In this document: positions 1 to 9,609 of the stretch, one piece after another | Numbering within the stretch: position 1 is the stretch's first letter | Layout of the letters: each line of letters starts with the position of its first letter | Assembly: GCA_030252795.1 (NCBI GenBank) | Contig: CP127080.1 | Location: 2,311,501 to 2,375,500, forward strand | Reading direction: 5' to 3' | Source: Porticoccaceae bacterium LTM1 | GTDB lineage: Bacteria > Pseudomonadota > Gammaproteobacteria > Pseudomonadales > Porticoccaceae | DNA: 64,000 bases | The notes under the pieces: model-generated | Told to the model about the DNA's origin: nothing | What the model saw: the letters and a program-made list of their open reading frames with translations, nothing else | Database searches by the model: none | Position numbers and translations under genes: made by a program

Positions 1-716
1 ACAAACAAGGGCTTTTCCAGGCCGCTGACGGCGGCACACTGTTTTTGGACGAAGTGGCAGACCTCCCCCTGCAAATGCAGGTAAAACTGCTCCGCGCCAT
101 TCAGGAAAAATCCGTACGCCCCGTAGGTTCGGAAAAAGAGATTCCTACCAACATTCGCATTTTAAGCGCCACACATAAAAATCTTCCCCAAGAGGTGGCC
201 AACGAGAAATTCAGGCAGGATCTTTTTTACCGCATCAATGTGATCGAGTTACTGGTACCGGCTCTCAGGCAGCGAACAGAGGACATACCTGAACTGGCCC
301 AACACTTTCTGCGTGAGTTTGCCAGTGAAGCTGAAGTAAGCTGTCCCAAGATTAGTCGAGAAGCCTTGCAGGCGCTCAATGAATACAATTTTCCGGGCAA
401 TGTTCGCGAGCTGGAAAACATTCTGGAAAGAGCATTCACCCTCTGCGATGGCCAGACTATCAAGGTGCATGACCTTCAACTGCGGGATCAAGTACCAGCA
501 AGCTCAAACGGAAATTCCAACGGCTTCACAAATATCAGCGACCTCTGCGCCCAGCAAGTGGACTGCATTGACGATTTTCTTGAAGAAATCGAAAAAGAGA
601 TATTGACTAAAACACTGGAAAAAACTGCCTGGAATAGGACAGCCGCGGCCAAAGAGCTGGGAATTTCTTTTCGCCAGATTCGCTATAAATTGAAGAAACT
701 TGGACTTGATGAGTAG
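1..716 (+). CDS. pilR: PilR-like sigma-54 response regulator, 3' part
   Basis: This is the C-terminal part of an NtrC-family transcription activator. The reading frame is open from base 3, so the gene enters from outside the window and its receiver domain and the first half of the AAA+ domain are missing. Visible are the Walker B region (GGTLFLDEVADLP), the segment reading RPVGSEKEIPTNIRILSATH, the sensor region FPGNVRELENILERA, and a Fis-type helix-turn-helix at the end (RTAAAKELGISFRQIRYKLK). PilR activates pilin transcription with sigma-54 in response to the PilS kinase. The assignment to PilR rests on the HTH sequence and on the convergent minor-pilin/pilE cluster next door, as in Pseudomonas. 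Another NtrC-like regulator cannot be excluded from this fragment. Confidence 0.85.
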   Translation, partial: KQGLFQAADGGTLFLDEVADLPLQMQVKLLRAIQEKSVRPVGSEKEIPTNIRILSATHKNLPQEVANEKFRQDLFYRINVIELLVPALRQRTEDIPELAQHFLREFASEAEVSCPKISREALQALNEYNFPGNVRELENILERAFTLCDGQTIKVHDLQLRDQVPASSNGNSNGFTNISDLCAQQVDCIDDFLEEIEKEILTKTLEKTAWNRTAAAKELGISFRQIRYKLKKLGLDE

Positions 717-775
717 CTACCTGTATCGGGGAAAAACCTCCACCCCGCATTACATGTTGCTGCAAACTACCTAAC

Positions 776-850
776 TGTCATTCTGAGCGTAGCGAAGAAC
801 CTCGTTATTTATTTCCAAGCCAGAGATCCTTCGCTAAGCTCAGGATGACA
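776..850. repeat. Extragenic palindrome, TGTCATyCTGAGC family, copy 1
   Basis: An imperfect inverted repeat of about 75 bp between pilR and pilE. The outer arms read TGTCATTCTGAGCGTAGCGA and, at the other end, its near complement TCGCTAAGCTCAGGATGACA. Related copies lie at 58620-58688 and 58830-58941. The GTCATCCTGAGCG...GAAGGATC type of repeat is common between bacterial genes. The rest of 717-924 holds nothing I can identify. Confidence 0.7.
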
Positions 851-924
851 CAATCGGGCTAACCCCCATTACACTACGATGGCCGTAAACAATATTATTT
901 CCGTAGAATCGCTTCAAACCAAAC

Positions 925-1374
925 TTACCAGCAAGTATCGGTCGCTGCCGTAGCTCCATCAGTCTGGTATTTCAGCCCCTGCTCATCAAGACCCAGAGTT
1001 TTACAGTCGGTATCCTTCGTCTGTGATTTTTGTGGCGTAGCCTTAAGAGTAAACTCCAAACCGCCATTAGCCGTAGTCGCATCCAGCAGGTAAATGGTGT
1101 CATCAGTAATAGCAGCTGACGCATCGCCATCGGCAGTAACGTAATAATCTGCAGCAGGATATCCCAGGTCTGTCAGGTCATCCGTATAGGTTTTATTGTT
1201 GACAAAATACTGCTCCTGTCGAGCAGCGATCTCCATCAGCTCAGCTTTACCTATTGCACGCTTGGCCTTTAACACTTGCCCAAAGTAACTGGGAATAGCT
1301 ACCGCAGCAATGATGGCAGCAATGGCAACCACCACCATCAATTCAACCAATGTGAAGCCTTTTTGCTTATTCAT
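925..1374 (-). CDS. pilE: Type IV pilin PilE
   Basis: A class IVa prepilin of 149 residues. I start it at the ATG giving the leader MNKQKG followed by FTLVELMVVVAIAAIIAAVA, the prepilin peptidase site with Glu at +5 and the hydrophobic N-terminal helix. An upstream ATG at 1404 would give an unusually long leader. Two cysteines near the C-terminus (in TDCKTLG and DTCW) can form the pilin disulfide loop. It follows pilY1 with about 30 bp between them and is the last gene of the fimT-fimU-pilVWXY1E cluster. In Pseudomonas PilE is a minor pilin needed for pilus assembly. Here the sequence would also fit a major-type pilin. Confidence 0.88.
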   Translation of the reverse strand: MNKQKGFTLVELMVVVAIAAIIAAVAIPSYFGQVLKAKRAIGKAELMEIAARQEQYFVNNKTYTDDLTDLGYPAADYYVTADGDASAAITDDTIYLLDATTANGGLEFTLKATPQKSQTKDTDCKTLGLDEQGLKYQTDGATAATDTCW

Positions 1375-1406
1375 ATATTTCACACTCAATTTCTCAAATT
1401 TCAAAA

Positions 1407-4400
1407 TTAAAGCTCATCCATACCGGGTTCACGCCAGTAGATAATGAATTTGGATTTAACAGTACGGGGAGGTGCACCTACTTTTGTGCTGCCATCAATA
1501 ATTCCGTCGCCATCCGAGTCTACACCTATACCACCACCTGGAATAATAATGGCATTACCAATAGAAACCACACTGGGAGGGATTCCCGGGCCAACATCAT
1601 AGCTGCGCTGATTGTCCAGAACAGCTGATCCATCGGATAACTCAACGAGATACACGTAACCATTACCCTCTGTGACATCACAGATGCTAACGGCATCCGT
1701 AGGGGCATAACTGGTAAACAACACCACACCAGCATCAATCAGTGGTGATGCCAGGCCTTTTTCTCCTGCAATTCCCAGCTCCAGCTTCCAGCCATTGGTT
1801 TTCGCAGAGGTACAGGCTGAATTGGTGTCGTCACGAGTGACACAGCCAGTCACATCATCCAGATCAGAAATGGTAAGTGCTGTCGCGCTCCTGGCCGCAC
1901 TGCTTCCGGTAGTCGTATTGCGATCCTTAATCAGGAAGGCGTAGTTAACAACATCGGTATTTAATGGATCAGCACGGTTACCACTGGTAATTACCACACC
2001 ATCGTAATCACCAACAGAGTCATAGGTGGGCACTACTTCCGGCTGATGGAAAAATCTTCTGTCGGTCGTTACTCCATCAGTACCCAATTCAGCCAGCTTG
2101 CTAACGAACCAATTATCTTTTCTGTGATCACTGTTAGTACCATCCCCTTCAGGAAGGTCAACACGCCACACCGCACCTCCAGTATCGCCCACATACAGTC
2201 GATCAATAATACCGTCACCATTTGAGTCAAATGCGGTCACTTTTGAAGGAATGCTATCTACCATATCCGCATGTTGGTAGTTTGTATTGGAAGCACTGCT
2301 ATTACCTTGAGTAGCCTTCCAGATCAAAGCTCCTGTTCGGGCATTAACGATATAAATGGCATTGCCAATAGTGTCGTCCGCATCACCCAGATCCTTTCCT
2401 ACACGGTCAGTCAACGCATCATTCCAGCCACCGTTATAACCACCGGCAAAAATAACCACACCTACTGATGAGCTGCCGTATTTCACCTTACCCACGATAG
2501 GGTCAGAAAAGGTAAGACCAAGCTCGGAAAAGTCACTGTCAGTATTGGTTATTTTCCATTTCAAGGTCGGGTTGGCGGTAACGTCCGAGACGTCCAGCGC
2601 ATAGTAACTTTTTCCACCGCGGCGCAGACCAAAATAGACATAGGCCTCATCAGAATCGGCAACACTGATAGTACCGTCACTATTGTTGTCCACAACAAAC
2701 GCTGTTGGTGTACCGTCAACGCCGTAAATCATTGCAGAGCTGGAACGGGAATCACTACGCAATTCAACGAGGTTTGGCAGCAATTCTCTCGGCATAAAGG
2801 CAAAAACCTCTTCACCGCTTTCGGCTCCACCACTGGTAGTGTTTTCATAAATATGAAAGAAACCGTCATTGGAGCCCATCATCAAGCGAATATTGGGATT
2901 AGATTCGCTATGACTGCCGGCTGTACCATAGTTTAAGGCCAATGGCTGTGAGTGAATTGATGACCCCAGGATCCAGCTTCGCACATCAGTGTCATCACCA
3001 TCACCATCTGTGTCATCAACATCACGACCACGAGCCCAGCGGATTAATTCCAGTGCCTCATCATCAGTCGATACACCAAGCTCGGACCTCAACGTAGCCG
3101 CGATAGCAGTAGTTGCGTTTAACGCTGTAAATGTCGACCCGGAAGAAGGCTCCAGATATAGCTGTCTTGCGTCGGTCTGTGAATTCATATCCGGAGCAAC
3201 GTCAGTAAGAAAACCTGGCAACTGCTGCCCAGCACCACCGCGGTCCACTTTACGGCCATCTTTACCGGTAACGAAATCATCTTGCTCAGATTCTGTGGGA
3301 TCGGGCAAATTTGCACTGTCGGTCCAGTATGTAAGCGCAGTGAGCTTTAATCGGCCTTTATCATCGCCTATTTCCTCGAAGGCACTTACGTTGTTGGCAT
3401 CAACGATGTCATCAAAAATACCGTCGCCAGCATCAGCGGTGCCATCACCATCTGAGTCAACATCAATAGAATCAACAAGCTTGAGTTTTTTCAGGTTTCC
3501 AGGCCAATCAACGGTTCCCTGCGCTTCAAACAAAGCCACAAAGAGGCTGTTCAGCGTTTCGGTACGGTTAAAAACGTTTACTGGTACAGACGAAGCCACA
3601 AACGTAGAACTTACAGAGATAATTTTTACAAGAGCAGCTTCCAGATCTTCTTCCAGCTCTACGGCATCATCGAAGTTCAATACACCTTGCCCTGAGTTAC
3701 CTGCTGCAGCCCAGTTGGTAGTTGAACCTTTACTTCCCGAGTCAGAAATTACCCAGGTAATCAGGTCTTCTGTCGCTGATGTTCCGGTAATATCGGAGCC
3801 AACCAGATCATGGTCAGCCATATAATCGAGCATATTTTCGAATTTGGCACTGGCGCTATCTTCTGGCATTGCGCTTGCAATTTCAGAATCCAGGTCATCA
3901 TCCTGGTTAGCTACGTTCATTGCCATAACGATGGCGTACAGGTTAGTACAATCAAATTCGGTAAACTGGCTTGGCGAAATATAGTTTGCAGATATCCCTA
4001 AACCTAAGAGATCCTGCTGGATAGTGGCATCAAAGGCTGGATTTGGTGCAACAATACTCTGGAAGTTATTGGATGTACCGGCAGCATCACTGTATTGAAC
4101 TTCAAGGCCATTCCAGTAACTGTACATTTCATAAAATGTCTCACTGGGCTGAAGCTTATGTGACTGGCTGTTATTTGATGGGGCTTTTATCTGGCGCAAA
4201 CGCCAGATCAGGTAATCTTTGTAAAGAGGAGTCGGGACATCAACACCACCATTGGTGTTACTCCAGTAGGTTTCAAAATCACCATAGTTCGAACGTTCGG
4301 TAAGGTCTGTAGGAATCTCAGCACCCAACTCGTTATAACCTTCAAGAATGGTTCCGCCATTGTCAAAGTTACTAATGGAAAGCGCCATATGGATGGAACC

Positions 4401-4736
4401 AAATAACAGATCTCCATCAACATTGGTTTTTGACAAAAGAGATTCCATGACTGCTACAAATACTTCATAGCGAGTTACAGTATCGGAAAGGCTAATACTA
4501 TTGGTATTTCGATAATTAACTAATGCAGCTGCAGCTCCTGCTGACATCGTCGCTTCACAGGCATCATCAAAACTGCTGCAGTGGGTTGCAAACACACTTG
4601 GTCGCCAATCCAGCATCATCATTAACAGTGGCACAGAGCCAGCTGATGATTGCAGATAAATATCAATATCGTCAGCCTTGGAAGGCTGCGACAAAAATGT
4701 CATCGGCAGTAACAATACGGCTAGTAACTTTTTCAT
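1407..4736 (-). CDS. pilY1: PilY1, type IV pilus tip adhesin/assembly protein
   Basis: A large secreted protein of 1109 residues with a Sec signal peptide (MKKLLAVLLLPMTFLSQPSKA). The C-terminal half carries the PilY1 beta-propeller, with segments such as MMGSNDGFFHIYE, YFGLRRGGKSYYALDVSD and YVGDTGGAVWRVDL. An EF-hand-like calcium site, DSNGDGIID, lies near residue 835; calcium binding there controls pilus retraction in Pseudomonas. Further Asp-rich loops (DVDSDGDGTADAGDGIFDD, DSDGDGIIDG) are present. A Shine-Dalgarno sequence GGGAG precedes the ATG. It lies between pilX and pilE. I do not see a clear N-terminal von Willebrand A domain, and that half is poorly conserved. Confidence 0.93.
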   Translation of the reverse strand: MKKLLAVLLLPMTFLSQPSKADDIDIYLQSSAGSVPLLMMMLDWRPSVFATHCSSFDDACEATMSAGAAAALVNYRNTNSISLSDTVTRYEVFVAVMESLLSKTNVDGDLLFGSIHMALSISNFDNGGTILEGYNELGAEIPTDLTERSNYGDFETYWSNTNGGVDVPTPLYKDYLIWRLRQIKAPSNNSQSHKLQPSETFYEMYSYWNGLEVQYSDAAGTSNNFQSIVAPNPAFDATIQQDLLGLGISANYISPSQFTEFDCTNLYAIVMAMNVANQDDDLDSEIASAMPEDSASAKFENMLDYMADHDLVGSDITGTSATEDLITWVISDSGSKGSTTNWAAAGNSGQGVLNFDDAVELEEDLEAALVKIISVSSTFVASSVPVNVFNRTETLNSLFVALFEAQGTVDWPGNLKKLKLVDSIDVDSDGDGTADAGDGIFDDIVDANNVSAFEEIGDDKGRLKLTALTYWTDSANLPDPTESEQDDFVTGKDGRKVDRGGAGQQLPGFLTDVAPDMNSQTDARQLYLEPSSGSTFTALNATTAIAATLRSELGVSTDDEALELIRWARGRDVDDTDGDGDDTDVRSWILGSSIHSQPLALNYGTAGSHSESNPNIRLMMGSNDGFFHIYENTTSGGAESGEEVFAFMPRELLPNLVELRSDSRSSSAMIYGVDGTPTAFVVDNNSDGTISVADSDEAYVYFGLRRGGKSYYALDVSDVTANPTLKWKITNTDSDFSELGLTFSDPIVGKVKYGSSSVGVVIFAGGYNGGWNDALTDRVGKDLGDADDTIGNAIYIVNARTGALIWKATQGNSSASNTNYQHADMVDSIPSKVTAFDSNGDGIIDRLYVGDTGGAVWRVDLPEGDGTNSDHRKDNWFVSKLAELGTDGVTTDRRFFHQPEVVPTYDSVGDYDGVVITSGNRADPLNTDVVNYAFLIKDRNTTTGSSAARSATALTISDLDDVTGCVTRDDTNSACTSAKTNGWKLELGIAGEKGLASPLIDAGVVLFTSYAPTDAVSICDVTEGNGYVYLVELSDGSAVLDNQRSYDVGPGIPPSVVSIGNAIIIPGGGIGVDSDGDGIIDGSTKVGAPPRTVKSKFIIYWREPGMDEL

Positions 4737-4750
4737 TTCACTGCTCCCGG

Positions 4751-5266
4751 TTAATCCGCCTGGTTGTCCTGGCTGGATTCAACCACTTTTCTCATTAGTC
4801 CCTGAATCACTTGTGCTTCACCAAGCTTGACGGCGCTACCAGAGTAACTGGCACCAACCTCATAAAGCTCCCAGTCGCCCGAGCTACCACCCAGCGCCTG
4901 GTCTTCAGCCAACCTGATTCGAGTCAGCACATCCACCTCACTATCGATCAACTCGATCCAGGTAGTAGTGGTAACTCCTGTAGGTACCGAAACCGTTGCT
5001 GTTACTGTTGGAGTCGCTCTATCCCCCTCATTCGCAATCAGGTCGTAAGCTGTATCTTCATTCACAGCTACAAACGTTGAGATTGCCTGAGCAGTCTGGA
5101 ATGCCTCTTCACGAAACTGTTCGTTACCTGCCATCTTGAATTCCAGCTCACTGGTTTGCATCACGGTTGTTGCAAGTAATGCCATTAAAAGCAAGAAGAT
5201 CATGGCAATGATCAAAACCGCCCCTTCTTGACGGTTTTTCAAACGAATTTCTCTTTTATGTCTCAC
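4751..5266 (-). CDS. pilX: Minor pilin assembly protein PilX
   Basis: A 171-residue protein with the PilX N-terminal pattern: a basic leader (GTG start, MRHKREIRLKNRQEG) followed by AVLIIAMIFLLLMALLATTV and then the helix MQTSELEFKMAGNEQFREEAFQTAQA. Like other PilX proteins it lacks the +5 glutamate of ordinary pilins. GAGGG lies 8 bases before the GTG. It lies between pilW and pilY1. Together with PilV, PilW and FimU it forms the priming complex of type IV pili that also carries PilY1. Confidence 0.9.
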   Translation of the reverse strand: MRHKREIRLKNRQEGAVLIIAMIFLLLMALLATTVMQTSELEFKMAGNEQFREEAFQTAQAISTFVAVNEDTAYDLIANEGDRATPTVTATVSVPTGVTTTTWIELIDSEVDVLTRIRLAEDQALGGSSGDWELYEVGASYSGSAVKLGEAQVIQGLMRKVVESSQDNQAD

Positions 5267-5302
5267 ACCTAAAACCCTCTGGTTGGGTTTGAAATACTTC
5301 TA

Positions 5303-6268
5303 TTAAATTCTTGGAATGCCAGCGTTTCGCAACTGTACTGAGGTAGAAAACACCTTGCGCAAATAACGGTCATTTTTTGCTGCGATGACTTTACTACCCA
5401 ATGTATATGATTTGTCATCTGTATATCCGACAGGCGCTTCATTCACACTTCTCACCAACAGATAGATACGCGCCATAATCGCATCCTGGATTTCAGAGGC
5501 GTCAGGCGCAGTCTCAAACCGATTGGATACACCGTCATTATCAGTATCAATTCCAAATTCGATCTGCATATTTTCAATGCCTTCCACCAGGGCTGATGTA
5601 GTCATTTCATCGCCCTCCAGCTGTTCAGCACAAAGCGTCGGAACATCATCACCAGCCGTCAACGAATAATCACGCACATAAAATACTTTGGCGTAATACT
5701 CCCAGTAATTGGATAAGGAGCTGGTTGAGAAACCGGTGCCGTAATGCCAGCTGGAATTACTCTTTTCTACATGAAGATACCATTGGGTAGCATCACCTGA
5801 AGCACCGGCGTGGGCAGCACCCGACTTTATTGTCATATCACCAGCAGTTCGCTTGACAGTGACGATATCGGAATCGGCTTGCAATGTACCTGTAGTTAAA
5901 CAATTGAGAGTTTTACCTCGTACCGTAGCCGTACTACTGGAATAATCATTGATCAGATCAATTGGCTCAGTGCCATCCAGCACCCAATTAACCCCTGCAA
6001 CACAGTCCTTCGTGACACTTTGAGCGGAAGCAAGCTTATTCGTCATACCACCGAAAAAGCCGGCTTGTGTTAAGTTGGATTTCAGCAAATTAATGGCGTA
6101 GCGGCCGTTTTCCTGAAGTCGCGCAGCTTCTTCCTCAAAGTTAAAGTTTCTGCGGCTATCGATGTAAATATTGATGATACCCGCTGATAACAGAAGCCCA
6201 AGTACCAGCGCCACCATTAACTCTACAAGCGAAAAGCCTTTACAGTTTTTTGGAGCAAAATGAATCAT
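5303..6268 (-). CDS. pilW: Minor pilin PilW
   Basis: A prepilin-like protein of 321 residues. The leader ends in CKG and is followed by FSLVELMVALVLGLLLSAGI, a type III signal with Glu at +5. The following helix contains RRNFNFEEEAARLQENGRYA, characteristic of PilW. The length is usual for the family and far longer than a standard pilin. The ATG lies 2 bases after the pilV stop, with GGGGAG 7 bases upstream, which implies co-translation. It functions in the pilus priming complex. Confidence 0.92.
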   Translation of the reverse strand: MIHFAPKNCKGFSLVELMVALVLGLLLSAGIINIYIDSRRNFNFEEEAARLQENGRYAINLLKSNLTQAGFFGGMTNKLASAQSVTKDCVAGVNWVLDGTEPIDLINDYSSSTATVRGKTLNCLTTGTLQADSDIVTVKRTAGDMTIKSGAAHAGASGDATQWYLHVEKSNSSWHYGTGFSTSSLSNYWEYYAKVFYVRDYSLTAGDDVPTLCAEQLEGDEMTTSALVEGIENMQIEFGIDTDNDGVSNRFETAPDASEIQDAIMARIYLLVRSVNEAPVGYTDDKSYTLGSKVIAAKNDRYLRKVFSTSVQLRNAGIPRI

Positions 6269-6270
6269 TC

Positions 6271-6867
6271 TTACAGCTCCCCGATAAAGGTTGAGATGGT
6301 GAGGGTACGACGAAGTGCATCATCAGTACCGTAGAGACCCAGTCCCTCTCCACAGGTATTACCACCGGGGCTACTGGTTTCTGCCGCCCCACGCCAGGCA
6401 ATGGTCACTGTGACATTACCCGAGTTATTAGCGATGCATATTGTTGGGGAGACCAACCCCCCGACATTACTCTCCTGAGCTCCAAGGACCGCCTGCTCAA
6501 TTTCGTATAAATCGCGTGCGGCCAGTTGTGCTGTAGTGCAGTTAGCTCCGTCAGCACTGCAGTCGGTACCCGCAGAACGGGTAGAGCTGCCGCCCCCCAA
6601 AGTTGTTACATACGTTGCCAGTTGGTCAGGGTTGCCACGCATACGCTCTATCAGGTCCCTGGCGTACCCCGTAGCCAAAGAGCGTTGCGTACCTTCATAC
6701 AGGTTTCGCTTTCCTGCCATCTGCATTGCAGCAACCCCGAGAATGCCCACTGCAGTGATCAACACCGCTATCAGCACCTCAATTAATCCTGCACCCTTTT
6801 GCTTGTAACCAAACTTTATGGCTCTACCGGTACGATAATTCATCGTCCTAATTTGCTCCTGATGCAT
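6271..6867 (-). CDS. pilV: Minor pilin PilV
   Basis: A 198-residue minor pilin with the prepilin sequence QKGAGLIEVLIAVLITAVGI, cleaved after KG, and the downstream helix AAMQMAGKRNLYEGTQRSLA. The first ATG overlaps the fimU stop by one base (TAATG), which suggests translational coupling. A second in-frame ATG at 6843 has AGGAG and AGGA upstream and gives a more usual leader length, so either start is possible. Four cysteines in the C-terminal domain could form disulfides. It belongs to the minor-pilin operon. Confidence 0.88.
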   Translation of the reverse strand: MHQEQIRTMNYRTGRAIKFGYKQKGAGLIEVLIAVLITAVGILGVAAMQMAGKRNLYEGTQRSLATGYARDLIERMRGNPDQLATYVTTLGGGSSTRSAGTDCSADGANCTTAQLAARDLYEIEQAVLGAQESNVGGLVSPTICIANNSGNVTVTIAWRGAAETSSPGGNTCGEGLGLYGTDDALRRTLTISTFIGEL

Positions 6868-7388
6868 TATGGGCAGCTAGTAGCACCCTTTTCTTTATGC
6901 GCACGCCCTGTTGCCTGAATACCCAGCAGGTAACCCTGAGAGGTATCGCCACTACGACCACAGACATTAAACCGGCTCACAGAAGAGCCACTGCTGTTTA
7001 CTGCAGTTCCATTGGCGGCAAATGTTATGTAGGAAATACCTGATATACGGGCAGTAATGTCACCACTGAGTGCACTCTGGGTGCGAATGGATTCTTCACC
7101 ACTATCCAGAACCCCGTCACCATCATCGTCTGCAAAAATGGCCCAGCCCGACTCAAAGTTACCAGTGGTATTTGCCCGAATCGTCACTTCCTGGTTTCTT
7201 TTCACAGCCTCACTTCTGGCTGTCAGCAGAGCGGTATATAACATCGACGCGCTGGTCTCCGTTCTGCTCCTGTCCAGGAAAGCACTAAAGTTTGGAGCCG
7301 CTATTGCGGCAATAATTGCCACAATAGCGATGGTGACCATCAGCTCAATCAGGGTGAATCCACGCATTTTTATCGCCTTTTTATTCAT
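6867..7388 (-). CDS. fimU: GspH/FimT-type minor pilin, FimU-like
   Basis: A 173-residue prepilin with leader MNKKAIKMRG and then FTLIELMVTIAIVAIIAAIA. The helix NFSAFLDRSRTETSASMLYT and the C-terminal domain with ITFAANGTAV and QATGRAHKEKGATSCP are typical of the GspH/FimT superfamily. Its position directly upstream of pilV corresponds to fimU in Pseudomonas. It primes pilus assembly together with PilVWX. The symbol rests on gene order, because FimT and FimU are hard to separate by sequence alone. Confidence 0.8.
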   Translation of the reverse strand: MNKKAIKMRGFTLIELMVTIAIVAIIAAIAAPNFSAFLDRSRTETSASMLYTALLTARSEAVKRNQEVTIRANTTGNFESGWAIFADDDGDGVLDSGEESIRTQSALSGDITARISGISYITFAANGTAVNSSGSSVSRFNVCGRSGDTSQGYLLGIQATGRAHKEKGATSCP

Positions 7389-7594
7389 GGTGCTTGATAT
7401 AGCAAATTAACCCTTCAAAATGTCAAAAATCAGACGACAGGAAACATAAGCCGACCGAGAACCATTGACATCGCTGGGCGGCACAAAAATCCTGTAAATG
7501 CGCCAGCAAATCACCACTATATCGGGAATACAATTCGGAAAACGATGTGTATATCTCACTTTTCAGAGCTGTATAGTCACCCTGATTAAGGCCG

Positions 7595-8137
7595 CTAATT
7601 ACCACAGTCTGCCCCTCTCGATCGACGCGCCCTTCCAGTGCGATTAATTACTATTTCCCGGCCAAACTCATCACCACCGGCACTGTGACAAATCGACCAG
7701 GTTGAATTTGCCATACCGGTGCTTCCTACCGGAGTACCATCCCCTCGATATCCAATCCAGGTCATAGAAGATCGACTATTGGTCAATACGACCTGATCAG
7801 ATATTGGCTCGAAGTAACGGATAACTTCCTGTGAGTCTTCAGCCTCCAAAGAGCCGTCACCTTCTGTATCGACCCACATTAACCAGCCATCATTCCAGCT
7901 GATACCATCGCAGGAGCGACCTGACTGACTTTGGCAGAGACGAACCGTGCTGTTGCGCTTTATTGCCTCCATTCGCATTAGCTGCAGTGCAGACATCAAG
8001 CAATCCGCCTGCGCGGATACACGACTATTTTGAAGGAAGGTTTGAAAAGACGGTGCGGCGGCTGCCGCCAGAATCGCAACAATGGCGACAGCGACCAGCA
8101 ACTCGGACAGGGTGAATCCTTTGGGATCGGTAAACAT
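7595..8137 (-). CDS. fimT: GspH/FimT-type minor pilin, FimT-like
   Basis: A second GspH-domain prepilin of 180 residues. The leader MFTDPKG precedes FTLSELLVAVAIVAILAAAA. The internal pattern ALQLMRMEAIKRNSTVRLCQ and the end INRTGRARRSRGADCGN match the FimT/FimU family. A strong AGGAGG lies just before the ATG. In some relatives FimT binds DNA for natural transformation through a basic C-terminal tail, and the Arg-rich end here (GRARRSRG) would fit that role; this is inference. About 200 bp of sequence without a convincing gene separates it from fimU. Confidence 0.82.
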   Translation of the reverse strand: MFTDPKGFTLSELLVAVAIVAILAAAAAPSFQTFLQNSRVSAQADCLMSALQLMRMEAIKRNSTVRLCQSQSGRSCDGISWNDGWLMWVDTEGDGSLEAEDSQEVIRYFEPISDQVVLTNSRSSMTWIGYRGDGTPVGSTGMANSTWSICHSAGGDEFGREIVINRTGRARRSRGADCGN

Positions 8138-8212
8138 AGAGCCTCCTGCTCTTTGGCTTTCCTTGCCGGCAACTCACTCCTTGAGTCGCCTCGAATACTT
8201 AACACTAGATAA

Positions 8213-9169
8213 CTAGTTTGTTTCCCGCAACTCTTTGGGAATGGAAAAACGAATATTTTCTACTCGACCATCCATCTCGCTCGGCACTTTGGCACCAAGC
8301 TCCTGTAATCGACTGACAACCGATTTAACCAGTACTTCCGGCGCGCTGGCACCGGCGGTAATACCAATACGCTGAACTCCATCAAGCCACTTGGGATCAA
8401 TATCCTGATCCGAATCGATCAGGTAGGCACTGGCACCACAACGCTCGGCAAGCTCACGTAAACGATTTGAATTGGAGCTGTTGGGTGAACCTACAACCAA
8501 TACCAGCTCGGCCTCCAAGGCTAACTGTTTGACCGCATCCTGGCGGTTTTGGGTGGCATAACAGATATCGTCTTTACGAGGACCACTGATCTGTGGGAAT
8601 TTTTCCCGCAGTGCGGTAATTACCTTTGCGGTGTCATCCATGGAGAGCGTGGTCTGGGTAACGTAAGCCAATCGAGTCGGGTCACGCACTTCCAACTTGG
8701 CCACGTCGGCCTCGTCTTCCACCAGATAAATCGATCCGCCACTGCTGGCATCGTACTGCCCCATGGTGCCTTCCACTTCCGGGTGACCGGCGTGACCAAT
8801 CAGCACACACTCCTGGCCATCGCGACTGAAGTGGGTAACTTCCATATGAACCTTGGTCACCAGTGGACAGGTGGCGTCAAACACCTTCAGGTTGCGACGA
8901 TCCGCCTCCTGACGCACAGCCTGCGACACACCGTGGGCGCTGAAAATTACAATTACATTGTCAGGTACTTCGTGCAACTCATCGACAAAAATCGCTCCGC
9001 GGGAGCGCAGGTCATCAACCACAAATTTGTTGTGCACCACCTCGTGGCGAACGTAAATTGGCGCACCAAACTTATCGAGAGCACGGTTAACAATATCGAT
9101 GGCACGATCAACTCCCGCACAAAAACCGCGCGGGTTGGCCATTTGAATTTCAACGCCGTTGTTGCTCAT
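8213..9169 (-). CDS. ispH: 4-hydroxy-3-methylbut-2-enyl diphosphate reductase IspH
   Basis: The last enzyme of the MEP pathway, a [4Fe-4S] protein that makes IPP and DMAPP. 318 residues, starting at an ATG whose first base overlaps the fkpB stop codon (TGATG). An in-frame TTG one codon earlier is a less likely start. The three cluster cysteines are visible in NPRGFCAGV (Cys17), FDATCPLV and [11 protein letters not shown]. The [11 protein letters not shown] and [11 protein letters not shown] segments form the substrate pocket. It is co-transcribed with fkpB and lspA, a common gammaproteobacterial arrangement. Confidence 0.97.
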   Translation of the reverse strand: MSNNGVEIQMANPRGFCAGVDRAIDIVNRALDKFGAPIYVRHEVVHNKFVVDDLRSRGAIFVDELHEVPDNVIVIFSAHGVSQAVRQEADRRNLKVFDATCPLVTKVHMEVTHFSRDGQECVLIGHAGHPEVEGTMGQYDASSGGSIYLVEDEADVAKLEVRDPTRLAYVTQTTLSMDDTAKVITALREKFPQISGPRKDDICYATQNRQDAVKQLALEAELVLVVGSPNSSNSNRLRELAERCGASAYLIDSDQDIDPKWLDGVQRIGITAGASAPEVLVKSVVSRLQELGAKVPSEMDGRVENIRFSIPKELRETN

Positions 9170-9609
9170 CAAGCTGCCTTTACTGAAATAATCTTTACAT
9201 CAAACTGGATAGTACGCCCCGCAAGCGGGTGGTTAAAGTCGATGGTGACAAACTCATCATTCACCTCGGCCACCACACCTGGCAATTCAGCCTGATTGGC
9301 GTCGGCAAAGGACAACACCAGACCGGGCTCCAGATTCAGGCCCGGATCAAATTCACGACGATCCATTTGTTGCAGATTATTGGGATTTGGTTGGCCAAAG
9401 CCCTGCTCAGGGGGAATACTGAAGCTTTCCGATGCTCCGGCACCAAGCCCCAACAATACCTGCTCGAATCCAGGCAACAAACTGCCATCACCCACCGTAA
9501 AAGTAGCTGGCTTACCTTCGAAATTACTGTCAACCGCCGAGCCATCTTCCAAACTCAAGGCAAAATGCAGGGTCACTTCTGTGCCCTTTTGAATTACTTC
9601 ACTACTCAT
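9169..9609 (-). CDS. fkpB: FKBP-type peptidyl-prolyl isomerase FkpB (SlpA-like)
   Basis: A 146-residue FKBP-family prolyl isomerase with an inserted IF chaperone domain. It opens with [20 protein letters not shown] and contains [19 protein letters not shown]. The second half, [13 protein letters not shown] in approximate position followed by [20 protein letters not shown], is the SlyD/SlpA-type end. It lacks the His-rich tail of SlyD. Its 3' end overlaps the ispH start by one base and its 5' end overlaps lspA by 8 bases. It assists folding in the cytoplasm. Confidence 0.92.
   Translation of the reverse strand: MSSEVIQKGTEVTLHFALSLEDGSAVDSNFEGKPATFTVGDGSLLPGFEQVLLGLGAGASESFSIPPEQGFGQPNPNNLQQMDRREFDPGLNLEPGLVLSFADANQAELPGVVAEVNDEFVTIDFNHPLAGRTIQFDVKIISVKAA

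Noticed and set aside
2989-3825. Long plus-strand frame of 278 codons opposite pilY1
   Set aside because: Low-complexity Ser-rich translation, a shadow of the strongly supported pilY1 coding strand.
7423-7605. 60-codon frame between fimU and fimT on the minus strand
   Set aside because: GTG start inside fimT, no RBS, no pilin signal or family resemblance. Probably chance.
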